Source: Martensiomyces pterosporus (Eukaryota > Kickxellomycota > Kickxellomycetes > Kickxellales > Kickxellaceae). Taken from it: DNA of 64,000 nt. Of the stretch, positions 42,601 through 52,919 are shown piece by piece. The position numbers and the translations under genes were made by a program. How positions within the stretch are numbered: position 1 is the first letter of the stretch; each line of letters opens with the position of its first letter. Under the pieces are notes generated by a model. That model saw only the letters and a program-made list of their open reading frames with translations, searched no databases and had not been told where the DNA came from. The stretch lies in assembly GCA_025201845.1 (NCBI GenBank), contig MU603939.1:19996-83995 (forward strand). The letters are read 5' to 3'.

Positions 42601-45600
42601 CCACGGGAGTCCAGCGTATTTGATGCCAGTCCAGCGAGCAGCACCGGTGCCGCCGTCGTGGCCAGCAATGAGGATGTGGTCAGCCAGAGCCTTCGCCACG
42701 CCCGAGGCAACAACGCCCACACCCACCTCCGACACGAGCTTGACTGACACGCGAGCGCGGCTGTTGGCGCTCTTCAGGTCAAAGATAAGCTGCTTCAGAT
42801 CCTCGATCGAGTAGATGTCGTGATGGGGTGGCGGCGACACGAGGGTGACTCCGGGAGTGGTGTGGCGGGTCTTGGCGATTTCCTTGGACACCTTGGTTCC
42901 CAGCAGCTCGCCGCCCTCGCCAGCCTTTGCGCCCTGAGCCATCTTGATCTGCAGCTCGTCAGCGTCGGCCAGGTAGTTGCTGGTGACGCCGAAGCGGCCC
43001 GATGCAACCTGCTTGATAGCCGATCTCTCGCTGTCGCCATTGGTACGCGGGATGGACCGCTCGGGGTCCTCTCCACCCTCGCCCGAGTTGCTCTTTCCGC
43101 CCAGCCTGTTCATCGCCACAGCAAGCGCCGTGTGCGCCTCCTTAGAAATCGACCCATACGACATTGCTCCCGTGCAGAACCGCTTGACAATATTGGTCCA
43201 TGGCTCCACATCCTCAACAGGGATGGCGCGCGATTCGTCGGGAACGATGTCGAGCAGACCGCGGATCGTGCTGTCACGGATGGAGTCGGCTGATGCGTCA
43301 GTGTACTTCTTCCACGACGCCTTGTTCTTTGTCCTCACCGCATCCTGCAGGCTGGCGATGGTTCCGGGTGTGTTGACGTGCTTCTCACCGCCCTTGCGCC
43401 AGTTGTACTCGCCCTCATCGGCGATGGTAGCCACCTCGACATCGGTGCTCTGGTACGCAAACGCAGCGTCATGGCGAGCCAGTGCGTCGGCAGCGAAGCC
43501 CTCGAGGGTGGTTCCCTCGACGCGCGAGGCAGTTCCGACGAAGCACTTGCTGATGACCTGGGAGGAGACTCCGAGGGCCTCGAAGATCTGCGCACCCTTG
43601 TACGACTGCAGGGTGGAAATGCCCATTTTGGACATGACCTTTCTGAACCCGTCGTCGACGGCGTGGCGGTACTGCTTGATCAGCTGCGCCACGGGCTTCT
43701 CAGCCAGAACGTTCTCGCGGTGCAGCTTGGCAATGGCCTCGTAGACCATGTAGGGGCACACCGCGTCGACTCCATAGCCCACAAGGACGCAAAAGTGGTG
43801 GGTCTCGCGGACCTCGCCGGTTTCGACGATGAGAGCCACCTTGGCACGCAGCTTTGCAGCCACGAGGTGGTGGTGGACCGCGCCTGAGGCTAGCAGCGCT
43901 GACAGCGCCACGCGCTTGGGGCCGACGCTGCGGTCCGAGAGGATGATCACCTTGGCGCCGTCGTCGATAGCCTGCTGGGCTTCCTCGCACACGCGGTCGA
44001 GCGCCACAGCGTAGCCAGCAATGCCCTCTGGGACGTCATAGGTGATGTCGATGGTGCGTGCAATCCAGCTGGGGTACTGCTGGGACATGGCGCGGATGGC
44101 AGCAAGCTCGCCGTCGGTAAGGACGGGCGACTCGAGCGAGAGGCGGTGTGCCTGGTGCTCGGACACCTCGAGCAGGTTGCCCTCAGGGCCGACGTGGCAG
44201 CGCAGCGACATGACGATCTTCTCGCGGATCGGGTCGATGGGCGGGTTGGTGACCTGGGCAAACAGCTCGCGGAAGTACTCGTAGGGCAGACGAGGTCCGG
44301 GGTCAAGGCAGGCAAGCACAGTGTCGTTGCCCATGGATCCCAGGGGCTCCTTGCCATTAAGCACCATGGGGCCCAGAATGAGATTGAGCTGCTCAGCCGA
44401 GTACCCAAACACCCTGAGCCGGCGGTCGTGCGACACGGGTGTATCGTCGACAGGAAGCGGCTTGACAGCGGGGGTGAGATGCTCCAGGGTGATTTGGTGC
44501 TTGTCGAGCCACTCCTGGTACGGGTGCTGCCCAGCAAACCGCAGCTTGAGCTTCTCGTCATCGACAACCTCTCCGTTCTTTGTGTCAACAAGCAGCATGC
44601 GTCCGGGCATCAGCCTGCCCTTCTGGACAATAGTCTCGGGGTCCACCTTGACAGTGCCAACCTCGGACGCGCAGATCATGCGGTCGTCGTCGGTGATGTA
44701 GTAGCGGCAGGGACGCAGGCCGTTGCGGTCCAGGGAAGCGCCGCAGTAGCGGCCGTCGCTGAAGGTGAAAAGCGCGGGGCCGTCCCAGGGCTCCATCACG
44801 CATGACGCCCACTCGTAGAACGCGCGCTTATCAGCGGGCATCAGCGGGTTGTTCTGCCACGCCTCGGGCACCATGACCATGATGGCCTCGGGCATGGTCA
44901 TCACGCCGCTGACAACGAGGAGCTCGAGCACGCTGTCAAATGCGGCGCTGTCGGAGCCGAACTCGTCGATGATCGGGAAGACCTTGTGCAGGTCCTTGCC
45001 GAATGCCTTGGACTTGAGCAAGCCCTCGCGTGCGTGCATCCAGTTCTTGTTGCCTCGCAGCGTGTTGATTTCGCCTAATTGGTTCGTGTGAGGGTCGGAG
45101 GGCGAAGGGCAGTTTGCGCAATTTTTAATATATGCCCTTCATTTGCTGCGTTGTTCTGGGAGCCATGCAAGCCGCTCAGCGATCAAAGCAGATAGCATGT
45201 TGATAGGATGGGATCATCCTCGCAGTCACGCATGTGAGGAAAAAATAACGACGAGGATATCTCAGCGACAAAAGCAGTAGAGATAAGAGATCGATTGCGA
45301 TCTAGAAGGCAGGCAGCCGCTGCGGGCAAGCCTGCAGAGAGGGGTTTGATTGTTTGCAGTCACCTGCACGCAGTCACCAATCCGCACGAGGAGCAGGCAA
45401 GCATAAGCTGCGAATGTGAAACACAAACGGGGGCATGGGATCAGGAGGGAGCAGGAGCAAGCACAAGCAATGACGATTTTGTGGCTCACAGCTCCAAACA
45501 ATGAAAAGGCAGGCTCTATTGTGACTCAATGTTTGTGCCGGCAAACGAGGAAGAGAGCACATTAGGCACGACGATCGCCGCATAAACATTTCTCCATTCA

Positions 45601-46720
45601 GCCTTTGCGCGGCGCGTCCACGCTACCATTTCCCATCTGCATCCGTGGCAGCAACAGTGGCAGTAGCGCGGGATGGGCAATAAAAATAAACGAGCAAATG
45701 GGCCGGGAAGCTGAGGAGGGCGGGGGATCTAGAGCAGCACGCCATATATGCAGGTGGCATATAGCGATCGGCATTTCTCGGAACGGAAGGCGGTAGCAAA
45801 TATTGCACGCTGGCTCATGCATAAATTTCTGCTCCAGAGCGAATGCCCAGAAGCGGGACAATAGACGCCTGCTGGGAGCACGCAAACAATGATGCATCAA
45901 TTTGGGCACGGGCAGTGCGAATAGGCCACTTACCGTTGTGAGCACACCAGCGGAATGGCTGGGCACGCTCCCAAGAGGGGAAGGTGTTTGTGCTGAAGCG
46001 CGAATGCACGAGCGCAAAGTGAGTCTCGAAATCGCCGTCTCTCAGATCCGCATAGTACTCGGGAACTTGGGCAGGGGTGAGCAGTCCCTTGTACACAATG
46101 TTCCTTGTCGCCAAGGAGCAGACATAGAACCACTTGCTGGACCCGATCTCGTGCTGCGCGCGCTTCCGCAGAACAAACAGCCTGCGCGAGAAATCAGCCT
46201 CATCCAGCTGCTGCTCAAACGGCACAACCAGGGGCTGCATGACCACAGGCTCCTTTGACTGCCCCATGGGACCAAGCAGCTCTGAGTTGGTGGGCACTCT
46301 GCGCCAGGCAACGGTGCGCAGGCCAATCTGCTCTGCGATCCTGTCAAAAGTGTCAAGGCTCTCCTGGCGGACAGCAGCATCGGTGTGGAAGAAGACGTTT
46401 CCAGTAGCATATTGGCCCGGAGCAGGTAAGGTGCAGTTCAGCTCGGCAAATTCCTTGACCATGAATCTGTGAGGCATGGCGGCCATCACCCCGGCGCCGT
46501 CGCCGTCGCGCTCGTCGGCACCAGTGGCGCCGCGGTGGCTCATGTTGCAGAGCAGATCCTCCGAATCGCGTAGGATCTTGTGCGACGGGGTTCCCTTGAT
46601 GCTGACGATGAATCCGACGCCGCAGGCATCGCGCTCGTTGGCTGGATCATAGAGGCCCTGCTTTGCAGGCATCGCACCGGCCCAGCCGTAGCCGTCTTGC
46701 GAGGTAGAAGAGGCAGCCAT
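39604..46720 (-). CDS. GLT1: NADH-dependent glutamate synthase (GOGAT), two exons
   Basis: Exons 45934-46720 and 39604-45074 join across an 859-nt intron inside the invariant AHNGEINTLRG motif, giving 2085 residues. The enzyme converts glutamine and 2-oxoglutarate to two glutamates using NADH. A short propeptide precedes the nucleophile C33 (RDACGVGF). The FMN/synthase region follows, and the 3Fe-4S cluster cysteines lie in LGCVYLRRCHQNNC near residue 1143. A charged linker near 1530 joins the small-subunit part, which has CIDCGVPFCQ...GCPIGN iron-sulfur cysteines (about 1619), an FAD motif VGSGPAGL (about 1719) and an NADH motif VIGGGDTGND (about 1859). The fused single chain is the fungal/plant NADH form. 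All key motifs are intact. Confidence 0.97.
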
Positions 46721-49053
46721 TTTTGCTTGCGCTATTTTGTTACAGAACAGGATCTGGCGTGTTGTGGAGTGAAGAGTGCTTTGGCAGTGCTCTGGCGAGG
46801 AGAGTAGAGCGAAACCCCGGCCTTGAGAAGGGGGTGAAATTGGACGCTAGCTAAAACAGCACTAGTAATAAAAATGCGAAGTGGTAAAATCTACCAATGG
46901 ACTTGGCAGCGCAGGCAGGCAGTATATAGTAATCAGCGCTACTTTCTGCGGAATGACAGTGTCGGCGTTCTAGAGAAGAGGAAGAGACAGCCTTTAGGGC
47001 AAATTGGGAGGATAGATGAGTTAATATGCTATACCGGACAGAAAGACGGCCCTTTAATTTGCGATTCAGAGATGCACGAATGCGTGTGTGCTTAGTATAC
47101 GTTGTATGCGCGGAGAGTTGAAGCGATGTCCAGACAAGCAAAAGGCAGTGTGGAGGAGTCAGCAGGAGACGAACGGAAGGGGAGGGGAGAGGAAGGGCCG
47201 CGGCTTTATAAATCATCCACCAGCCATCAGTAGAGACGAGCGCTCTGCTGCTGCTGCTGCTACTGATTCCGCTTGTGACGCTGAGCGGGCAAAGTTTTCA
47301 TAGCATGAGTGCCTAACGCTTATGCACCCATGGCTTTTCTGGCGGCCGCAAGAGCTTGCGCGTGTCTGTGCTCACAAACATCCGGACTATGCTAGAATCT
47401 TATTTTACGGCGCTGCCCGTGTTACCTACCCTGCCCCATGACCCACCCCCAGATTCGACTCAGCTGATAAAAAAAAAAGCACCAAGAGAGGCTGGCGCTG
47501 ATGAGACATTAGCGAAAGTGAGATCTGGCTGTGTGAAGAAGGCTAGCGTAGTAAATGTGTGTGCGGGGCTGTGAGGAATGCTCCTTTTAGTCACAGTGCA
47601 ACTGCGAGGGTAGAGAAAGGGGGCTCAACCCGAAACCATCCGAGCGCGCAACAAGGGCAGCCCATGTGGCCATTGCAAGCCCAAAAGCTGCACAGGCGGC
47701 CAAAACCTGCCAATCATTCCTTAGGGGCGCCAGGCAGCCCGTATGAAATACCCCGGAATGGATAATTCACCTTTGACAGCAGCGCTCATTCCAGACGGGC
47801 ATCGGGACAAGATGCAACCTGGCTTTTGCTGGTCTGAGGGCAAATATCGCCGACAGCTGAAGAGCGCGCTCTGCGTCCTGGCTCGGCTTTAATCGCATGA
47901 CAGGGCATCGGCGGAGCGGTATTCTGCCTTTTCATGTGGCAGCAGCGGCAGCAGCCTTTCACGAAAGGGATGCGCCGCGTCTACATGTGGATCCTTTTCT
48001 TTCGCTGCTGCGCTCGCCTCCGTTGCGCCGCGTCCTGCGCATTTCCCTGGGTGTGCTTCCGGTACGAGGAGTCTAGGCATGTGTGCTCCGCCCACTTGGT
48101 GCTTTTTTTTTTTGCTGCTGCTGCTGCTGTGCCGACTCCATAGCTGCTGCCTTGAAAAGCAAGCTCAGCACTGACCCTCTCCGCTGCACGGGCAGTTCCC
48201 AGGGCTAAATTGCCCATGCCAGAAGGGCCCTTTTGGCATCCACCGCCAGGGGCCATTGTCTGCACATTGCATGCAGCGGCTTCTTATAAGCTCGCGCAAT
48301 GCATGCGCTCATCTCCACGCATTCTTAGTACTTTGCGCAACGTACGTCACCCAGCACACTTGAAAAGCATGCTCGCAGGGGCGCTTGAATTGGCTATAGA
48401 TCCTCAGAGATAAGATTCGTTCAGCTTCTACAAGTCGCTTGACACGCACTGATTAGATGCGATACGGCAGCATGATGGCTGCTGGAGAAGCAGCGCTGTT
48501 ACTTTGTCACCAATTCCTGGCCAATCCAGCGCCAGCGATTAGCGCGAAGCACAATTAAAGAGTGCTTTGTAGTCACTGCCCCATTCCCAATCCCAATACC
48601 CTGAAATGCGGTATTGCTCCGTGGCCGTGAGCTGCCGTGATAGGATAAAATGCCCTTCACATGCAGAGAGCGGGTGTCAGCGAAGAAAAGACACTGCCAT
48701 TTCTTTCATTGACGTGGCCAGCCTTGGCCCCTCTCTTGCCCACCGGGGGATTCGAATATCCGTAGAGCCCAGCAAACGAGGAGCAAGAGACAAGCATGCG
48801 TAGCGACCCCAGCGCTCAAGCATACACATGGCGGAACTGGCTGTTTCGTTGTATGCAGTTTTCGACATGCACCCCATCCCCAAGGATGTCAGTTGTGTAT
48901 TTCAAGGCGCCGCCCGCATGCCCAATCGCTAAATACCCAGCTAACAATGTACCAGTGTACGCAATATATGTATGTGTGTGTGCAGCCTCCACATATATCC
49001 CAGTATCGCGGAGTGTGGGGAGATTTGCGCCAAAAAGACGCCGTCTTCGCTAC
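46721..49053. other. Long spacer upstream of GLT1
   Basis: About 2.3 kb lies between the GLT1 start and the 3' end of the C78 peptidase gene. Both genes are on the minus strand, so the GLT1 promoter is here. Only short open frames without recognisable motifs were seen. A GCTGCTGCTGCTGCTG run at about 48113-48128 and an A-run near 47469-47478 are the only simple repeats. A sequence near 48745 (GGATTCGAATATCC) resembles a tRNA B box but has no matching A box or acceptor stem. I cannot exclude a non-coding RNA. Confidence 0.45.
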
Positions 49054-50013
49054 CTAGGGGATACGCAGCGACGAGATAGTTTTGGCAATATCCACTTGGT
49101 CATGCCCTGTATTATCCACATGCAGGACCTGATACTGCGCGGATCTCTGTATGGCGCCATGCGGTAGCCTCAGCCTCTGAACCTCCACTGAGTCGTTTGC
49201 GCCAGCACTGATGTCCACATCCGGGTCGAATACCAGCAAGTGTGCTGCATCGTCTGCCAGCTCTATGCCCACCACCGTCCTGCTATGGCCCTGGTTCTGC
49301 AGGTAGAGCGGCGGTTTATTGACGAATCTCACGCTCTCTGCTGCATCGCCGCTTGCGGGAGACGACGACATTGGCGTGGTGAAATAGTCTGCAATCCACG
49401 AAATCAGCGCTGGATGGCTGCCGCCAGGCCCTGTCGGCCGGTGGAAATCGACAATGTGGCTCCTAATTCCCAGTTGCGCCAGTATGCAGTAGATCTCTGT
49501 CGTCCCAATCCATGTCTTTGTGCCAACCACCTGATGGTTCAGCTGCATTGCGCCGTTGGGGTCAAACCCGCTCCTCCACGCCAGCTCAAGCATCTCTTGC
49601 AGCTCGCAAACCGTTGGCACCTTTTCCATCTCCAGCTGGCCATGCTGTATGCTTTGCTGGGAGAGCAGACTTGAGATCAGCATTTGGCAGTTACGGTAGC
49701 CACATGCCCACCCGCGATCCATGACTGTGGTGCTGAATAACTGTGTTGCGCTATTGCAGAGAACTGCGCTGCCGCTTTGTGTTTTGGTTAGCTGCCCAAC
49801 TTGCAGCCGCCAGCTATCGTCTCGCCTCCCCATGTGCGCTGCCCTTTCTCGATAAAAGTTGCTGATCATTCGTAGCCGCGCTTGCTTCTTTGCTCCTGGC
49901 TGCCCACGCTTGCTGCTGCTCTGGCTGTTACCGCAGCCGCCTCGGAGCTCCTTGCTCGCGCAATTGTCGCTGTCAGAGTCGCCTGTGAGGTCGATTATCT
50001 CCCTTTTTGCCAT
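49054..50013 (-). CDS. C78-family cysteine peptidase, ZUFSP/UfSP-like
   Basis: The 319-residue product matches the peptidase C78 family, whose members cut K63-linked ubiquitin chains (ZUFSP/ZUP1) or mature UFM1 (UfSP). The catalytic cysteine is C104 in DRGWACGYRNCQM. The proposed histidine is H243 in QGHSRTVVGIE and the aspartate D263 in LLVFDPD. Residues 5-12 read EIIDLTGD, a SUMO-interacting-type hydrophobic patch followed by acidic serines. No zinc fingers are present, so it is shorter than animal ZUFSP and closer to fission-yeast Mug105. Deubiquitinase activity is inferred from family knowledge. The ATG at 50013 is the first in frame and keeps the DLTGD motif. It is divergent from the dolichol kinase gene. 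Confidence 0.88.
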   Translation of the reverse strand: MAKREIIDLTGDSDSDNCASKELRGGCGNSQSSSKRGQPGAKKQARLRMISNFYRERAAHMGRRDDSWRLQVGQLTKTQSGSAVLCNSATQLFSTTVMDRGWACGYRNCQMLISSLLSQQSIQHGQLEMEKVPTVCELQEMLELAWRSGFDPNGAMQLNHQVVGTKTWIGTTEIYCILAQLGIRSHIVDFHRPTGPGGSHPALISWIADYFTTPMSSSPASGDAAESVRFVNKPPLYLQNQGHSRTVVGIELADDAAHLLVFDPDVDISAGANDSVEVQRLRLPHGAIQRSAQYQVLHVDNTGHDQVDIAKTISSLRIP

Positions 50014-50380
50014 TGCCGATGCCAGCTGTTTAAGTGTTTATAGCAAAACCCTGCCTTTGAACAAGAGGCGAGAGGCGGAGGGACGCAGCGCACTCGTGCT
50101 CGGTGCTTTTGGGCCAGCCGCTGCTTGCCCAGGCCAGCGCCTTTTTTCTCGTGCGGCTCGGCAATGTCGGCTGTCTTCAGCTCACTCCGGCTTGGTTGGC
50201 TGCCTCGGACATCACGGGATTGCGCATGCTCGGCCTCCCCAAACTGGGCTGCTCGCCGAGTGCACAGACAAAAAGGCACAGGCTCCACAGGTCGCTTGGC
50301 TGAACACCGCTCCTGTGGTGCTCCTGCTCCCTTATTCTCTTTTGCTCGAACTCGCTCGACATTAATGCCAATTAGCGACA
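50014..50380. promoter_or_regulatory. Divergent promoter between the C78 peptidase and dolichol kinase genes
   Basis: The two start codons are separated by about 370 bp, so this segment should drive both genes. I see no consensus TATA box and no distinctive regulatory site. Confidence 0.4.
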
Positions 50381-52243
50381 ATGCGAGGACGGTGCGCGCG
50401 CCTATACTACGAAGCATGCATTCCGGCGTCACTCGCAGTGCTTGTCGCGTGCCACTATGGCGTCCCCTTTAGTGCAAGCACGGAGCACACCGCCAGCGCA
50501 AGTAGCTACGCTGCAGGCCTGGTGGTTGCCGTGCTAGCCATAGCTCCCTTGCTTCTGAGGATCAGCACCAGCCCGCTCAGCAGCCAGACAGCGGAGACGA
50601 TCGTACTTCCAGGAACACAGGCAGCAATGTACCGGCCAGAGGCAGACGACGGCGTTGTCTGGGGCGGGCTGCTTGTGCCGCTAGTCCTCATGGCAATGAC
50701 CATAGACGGCGACGACTCTGATGCACAGGGGCTGACTCGGCATGGCGCCTACACTGCTGCTATAGCCATGTCTTGCGCTTTTGTTGTGAGCGCGGTAAAC
50801 TCGTCGCTGCAGCGCGCTCGAAATCAGAAGCAGAAGCAGGCTGACGCGCAGGGAGAATGGCGCTGGATGTGGCCAGTGTGGGCCACCATCGCTGTTGGTC
50901 TTAATCTCTGTGCGCAGACGCCGGTATTTGGCAGCCTGCCTCTGGGATCGCTAGCACTGCTTGGTGTGATTGCTGCCCAGCACTCGTTGACAGCATACAT
51001 TATCACGGCCTTGTCGCGTAGCTTCACGTTGGGCGAGGCTGCTGCTATAGCTCAGGGCACCACGCTTGTCTGTATGGACTTTGCGACAAGTGCTGTAGCC
51101 AGGCTGCAGTGCAGAGACCTCGATGTGCAGGCAGAGTACTGGGAGCCGCGGCTGGAGGTCCTTTGCTTGGAGGCAGCAACCGTCGGCCTCTTGCTCCTCG
51201 CACGTGCCTCTGCATCCGTATTCGCTTCGCCGAAAACAACCAAGCGTCCACACACCGACAAATTCTCTGACATGGCCACGTTTGGCGTCATTGCTGGGCT
51301 GTGTGGGTTTGGATCGCTTGCGCTTGTTGCATACATCTCGCACATCAACCCCGTTTTCTGGGTCCTGCGTCTGGCGTTTGGCTCGGTCCCGCACATGCTG
51401 CTGATCTCATACTGGTCCTCGCTGCTTGTGGGCGGCGGCATCGCCTACGCACTGGCAGTGACAAGCAGGTTTGCCAACTCGCGCAGCAAGCTCGTGCTGC
51501 ACCTCAGGCGCAAGTCGTACCACCTCCTCGCAGCCCTAATGTTCGTCCCTGGCTACATCTTTGCTCCGCGGCTGCTGCACGTCGGGTTCACCGTTGCCCT
51601 GGTCGGGTTTGTATTGGTCGAGTGCCTGCGCGTATTCGGAATCGGGCCGTGGGGTGGGCCCATCCAGGACTTTATTCGCAAGTTCACAGACCACAGAGAT
51701 GCCGGGAGCATGGTCACATCGCACTTTTACCTGCTCTACGGGTGCGCCCTGCCAGTGTGGCTGGGCGGATCAAGCGTGGTCGCTTGTCTCTCGGGTGTCC
51801 TGTCCCTGGGCGTGGCCGATGCTGCGGCGTCGTTGGTTGGAATGAGGTTTGGGCGCGTGAGGTGGCCGGGAACGCCAAAGACAGTCGAGGGCACCGCTGG
51901 ATTTGTGCTTAGCCTGCTTGCAGCCACCGAGGCTGTCTGCCTCCTGTCGTCTTCTTCGCGGCCCTCTGCGGCGAGCAGCGTCGGCTGGGTCGAGTTTCTG
52001 GCGCTCTCGACCATCTCAGGCGTGCTTGAGGCGCTCACAGAGCAGAACGACAACCTCGTCATCCCTCTCTTCATGTACACGGCGACCCACGCCCTGGTCA
52101 ATGCCGGCGGCGGTGTGCTAGGCATAGTCACCCTGAGGTCGGCGCTGTTTGTCGCGGCGGCACTGGCCATGCCGCACATGCTTTTGGCCCGGTTCACGAT
52201 CCTCAAGTCGCTGGGGATCTCGGAGCCAGCACACATCCTGTAG
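50381..52243 (+). CDS. SEC59: Dolichol kinase
   Basis: The 620-residue multi-spanning ER membrane protein matches dolichol kinase (Sec59/DOLK), which phosphorylates dolichol with CTP for N-glycosylation, O-mannosylation and GPI synthesis. The first 340 residues contain many hydrophobic segments with weak conservation. The conserved C-terminal part begins near residue 370 (LRRKSYHLLAALMFVPGY), followed by FTDHRDAG and HFYLLYGCALP. The CTP-binding motif KTVEGTAGF lies near residue 500 and is preceded by GVADAAASLVGMRFGR. The ending LTEQNDNLVIPL is characteristic. It is longer than yeast Sec59 (519) through N-terminal loops. The first ATG, at 50381, was accepted. Confidence 0.92.
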   Translation: MRGRCARLYYEACIPASLAVLVACHYGVPFSASTEHTASASSYAAGLVVAVLAIAPLLLRISTSPLSSQTAETIVLPGTQAAMYRPEADDGVVWGGLLVPLVLMAMTIDGDDSDAQGLTRHGAYTAAIAMSCAFVVSAVNSSLQRARNQKQKQADAQGEWRWMWPVWATIAVGLNLCAQTPVFGSLPLGSLALLGVIAAQHSLTAYIITALSRSFTLGEAAAIAQGTTLVCMDFATSAVARLQCRDLDVQAEYWEPRLEVLCLEAATVGLLLLARASASVFASPKTTKRPHTDKFSDMATFGVIAGLCGFGSLALVAYISHINPVFWVLRLAFGSVPHMLLISYWSSLLVGGGIAYALAVTSRFANSRSKLVLHLRRKSYHLLAALMFVPGYIFAPRLLHVGFTVALVGFVLVECLRVFGIGPWGGPIQDFIRKFTDHRDAGSMVTSHFYLLYGCALPVWLGGSSVVACLSGVLSLGVADAAASLVGMRFGRVRWPGTPKTVEGTAGFVLSLLAATEAVCLLSSSSRPSAASSVGWVEFLALSTISGVLEALTEQNDNLVIPLFMYTATHALVNAGGGVLGIVTLRSALFVAAALAMPHMLLARFTILKSLGISEPAHIL

Positions 52244-52653
52244 AACGCACTTTCCTTCCAGCACGCTCTGGCAGCGTACCATCACCACCGGTAAAATAGC
52301 AAATACCCTGCAACGCGATGCGCGTTGGCCTGGAATGCAGGCGCAGGACTAGGGCGGCAGAAAAGCCCGTGTGCACAGGCGCGCCCTGCCTCCATGCGCA
52401 GCTGAGCTTGTGCGGCATTGGCATTGGCACTGGAGAGCCCAGAGCCACGCACCAGGAAGCGCGGGTGGTGGCCGCGGCATGAAGCCTGCGAAGCGTGGAG
52501 GCGGTTCTAGAGGGGCGTGGTCGCTGCGAGAGCCAGGCGGAACGCCAGAGAAGGCTCATGCGCGGCGCGGCTCGGCAGGCGCGGCTGCCACCTTGCCCGC
52601 CCCCCAAAAGAAGCGGCTTTCCATGGCGAGCCGGCTGGAAGCCAATGGAACCT

Positions 52654-52663
52654 TGAAGCTTCC
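52654..52663 (+). promoter_or_regulatory. Heat-shock-element core upstream of Hsp70
   Basis: The sequence TGAAGCTTCC fits the inverted GAA/TTC pair of a heat-shock factor site, about 260 bp before the Hsp70 start. Only one inverted pair is well spaced; a further GGAAG lies nearby. Binding by Hsf1 is inferred. Confidence 0.35.
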
Positions 52664-52780
52664 ATAGGCTGCGAATTTTTCCTTGTGCAGCCATCAATGG
52701 AACAGCGAGCGCTGGGATGAGGTGGTTGCGCGTGTTCTCTGGGCTTCAACGGCGCTACGCGGCAGGGGAGCTGAAGAAGG

Positions 52781-52788
52781 TATTTAAG
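52781..52788 (+). promoter_or_regulatory. TATA-like box of the Hsp70 gene
   Basis: TATTTAAG lies about 130 bp before the start codon and is followed by a T/C-rich leader, as expected for a strong inducible fungal promoter. Confidence 0.45.
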
Positions 52789-52919
52789 AGTTGCCCGGCT
52801 CTGGGGCCGCCGTCCACTCACTTTTTCTTTTCCTTTTCATCGCACTTTTTTGTTTCTCCACCACACCCTGTTTATATACGCACCGCTTGTTTATACAGAC
52901 CTACTAAAACAAACTCAAA

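Noticed and set aside
48720..48770. tRNA-like B box (GATTCGAAT)
   Set aside because: No matching A box, acceptor stem or terminator T-run could be paired with it.
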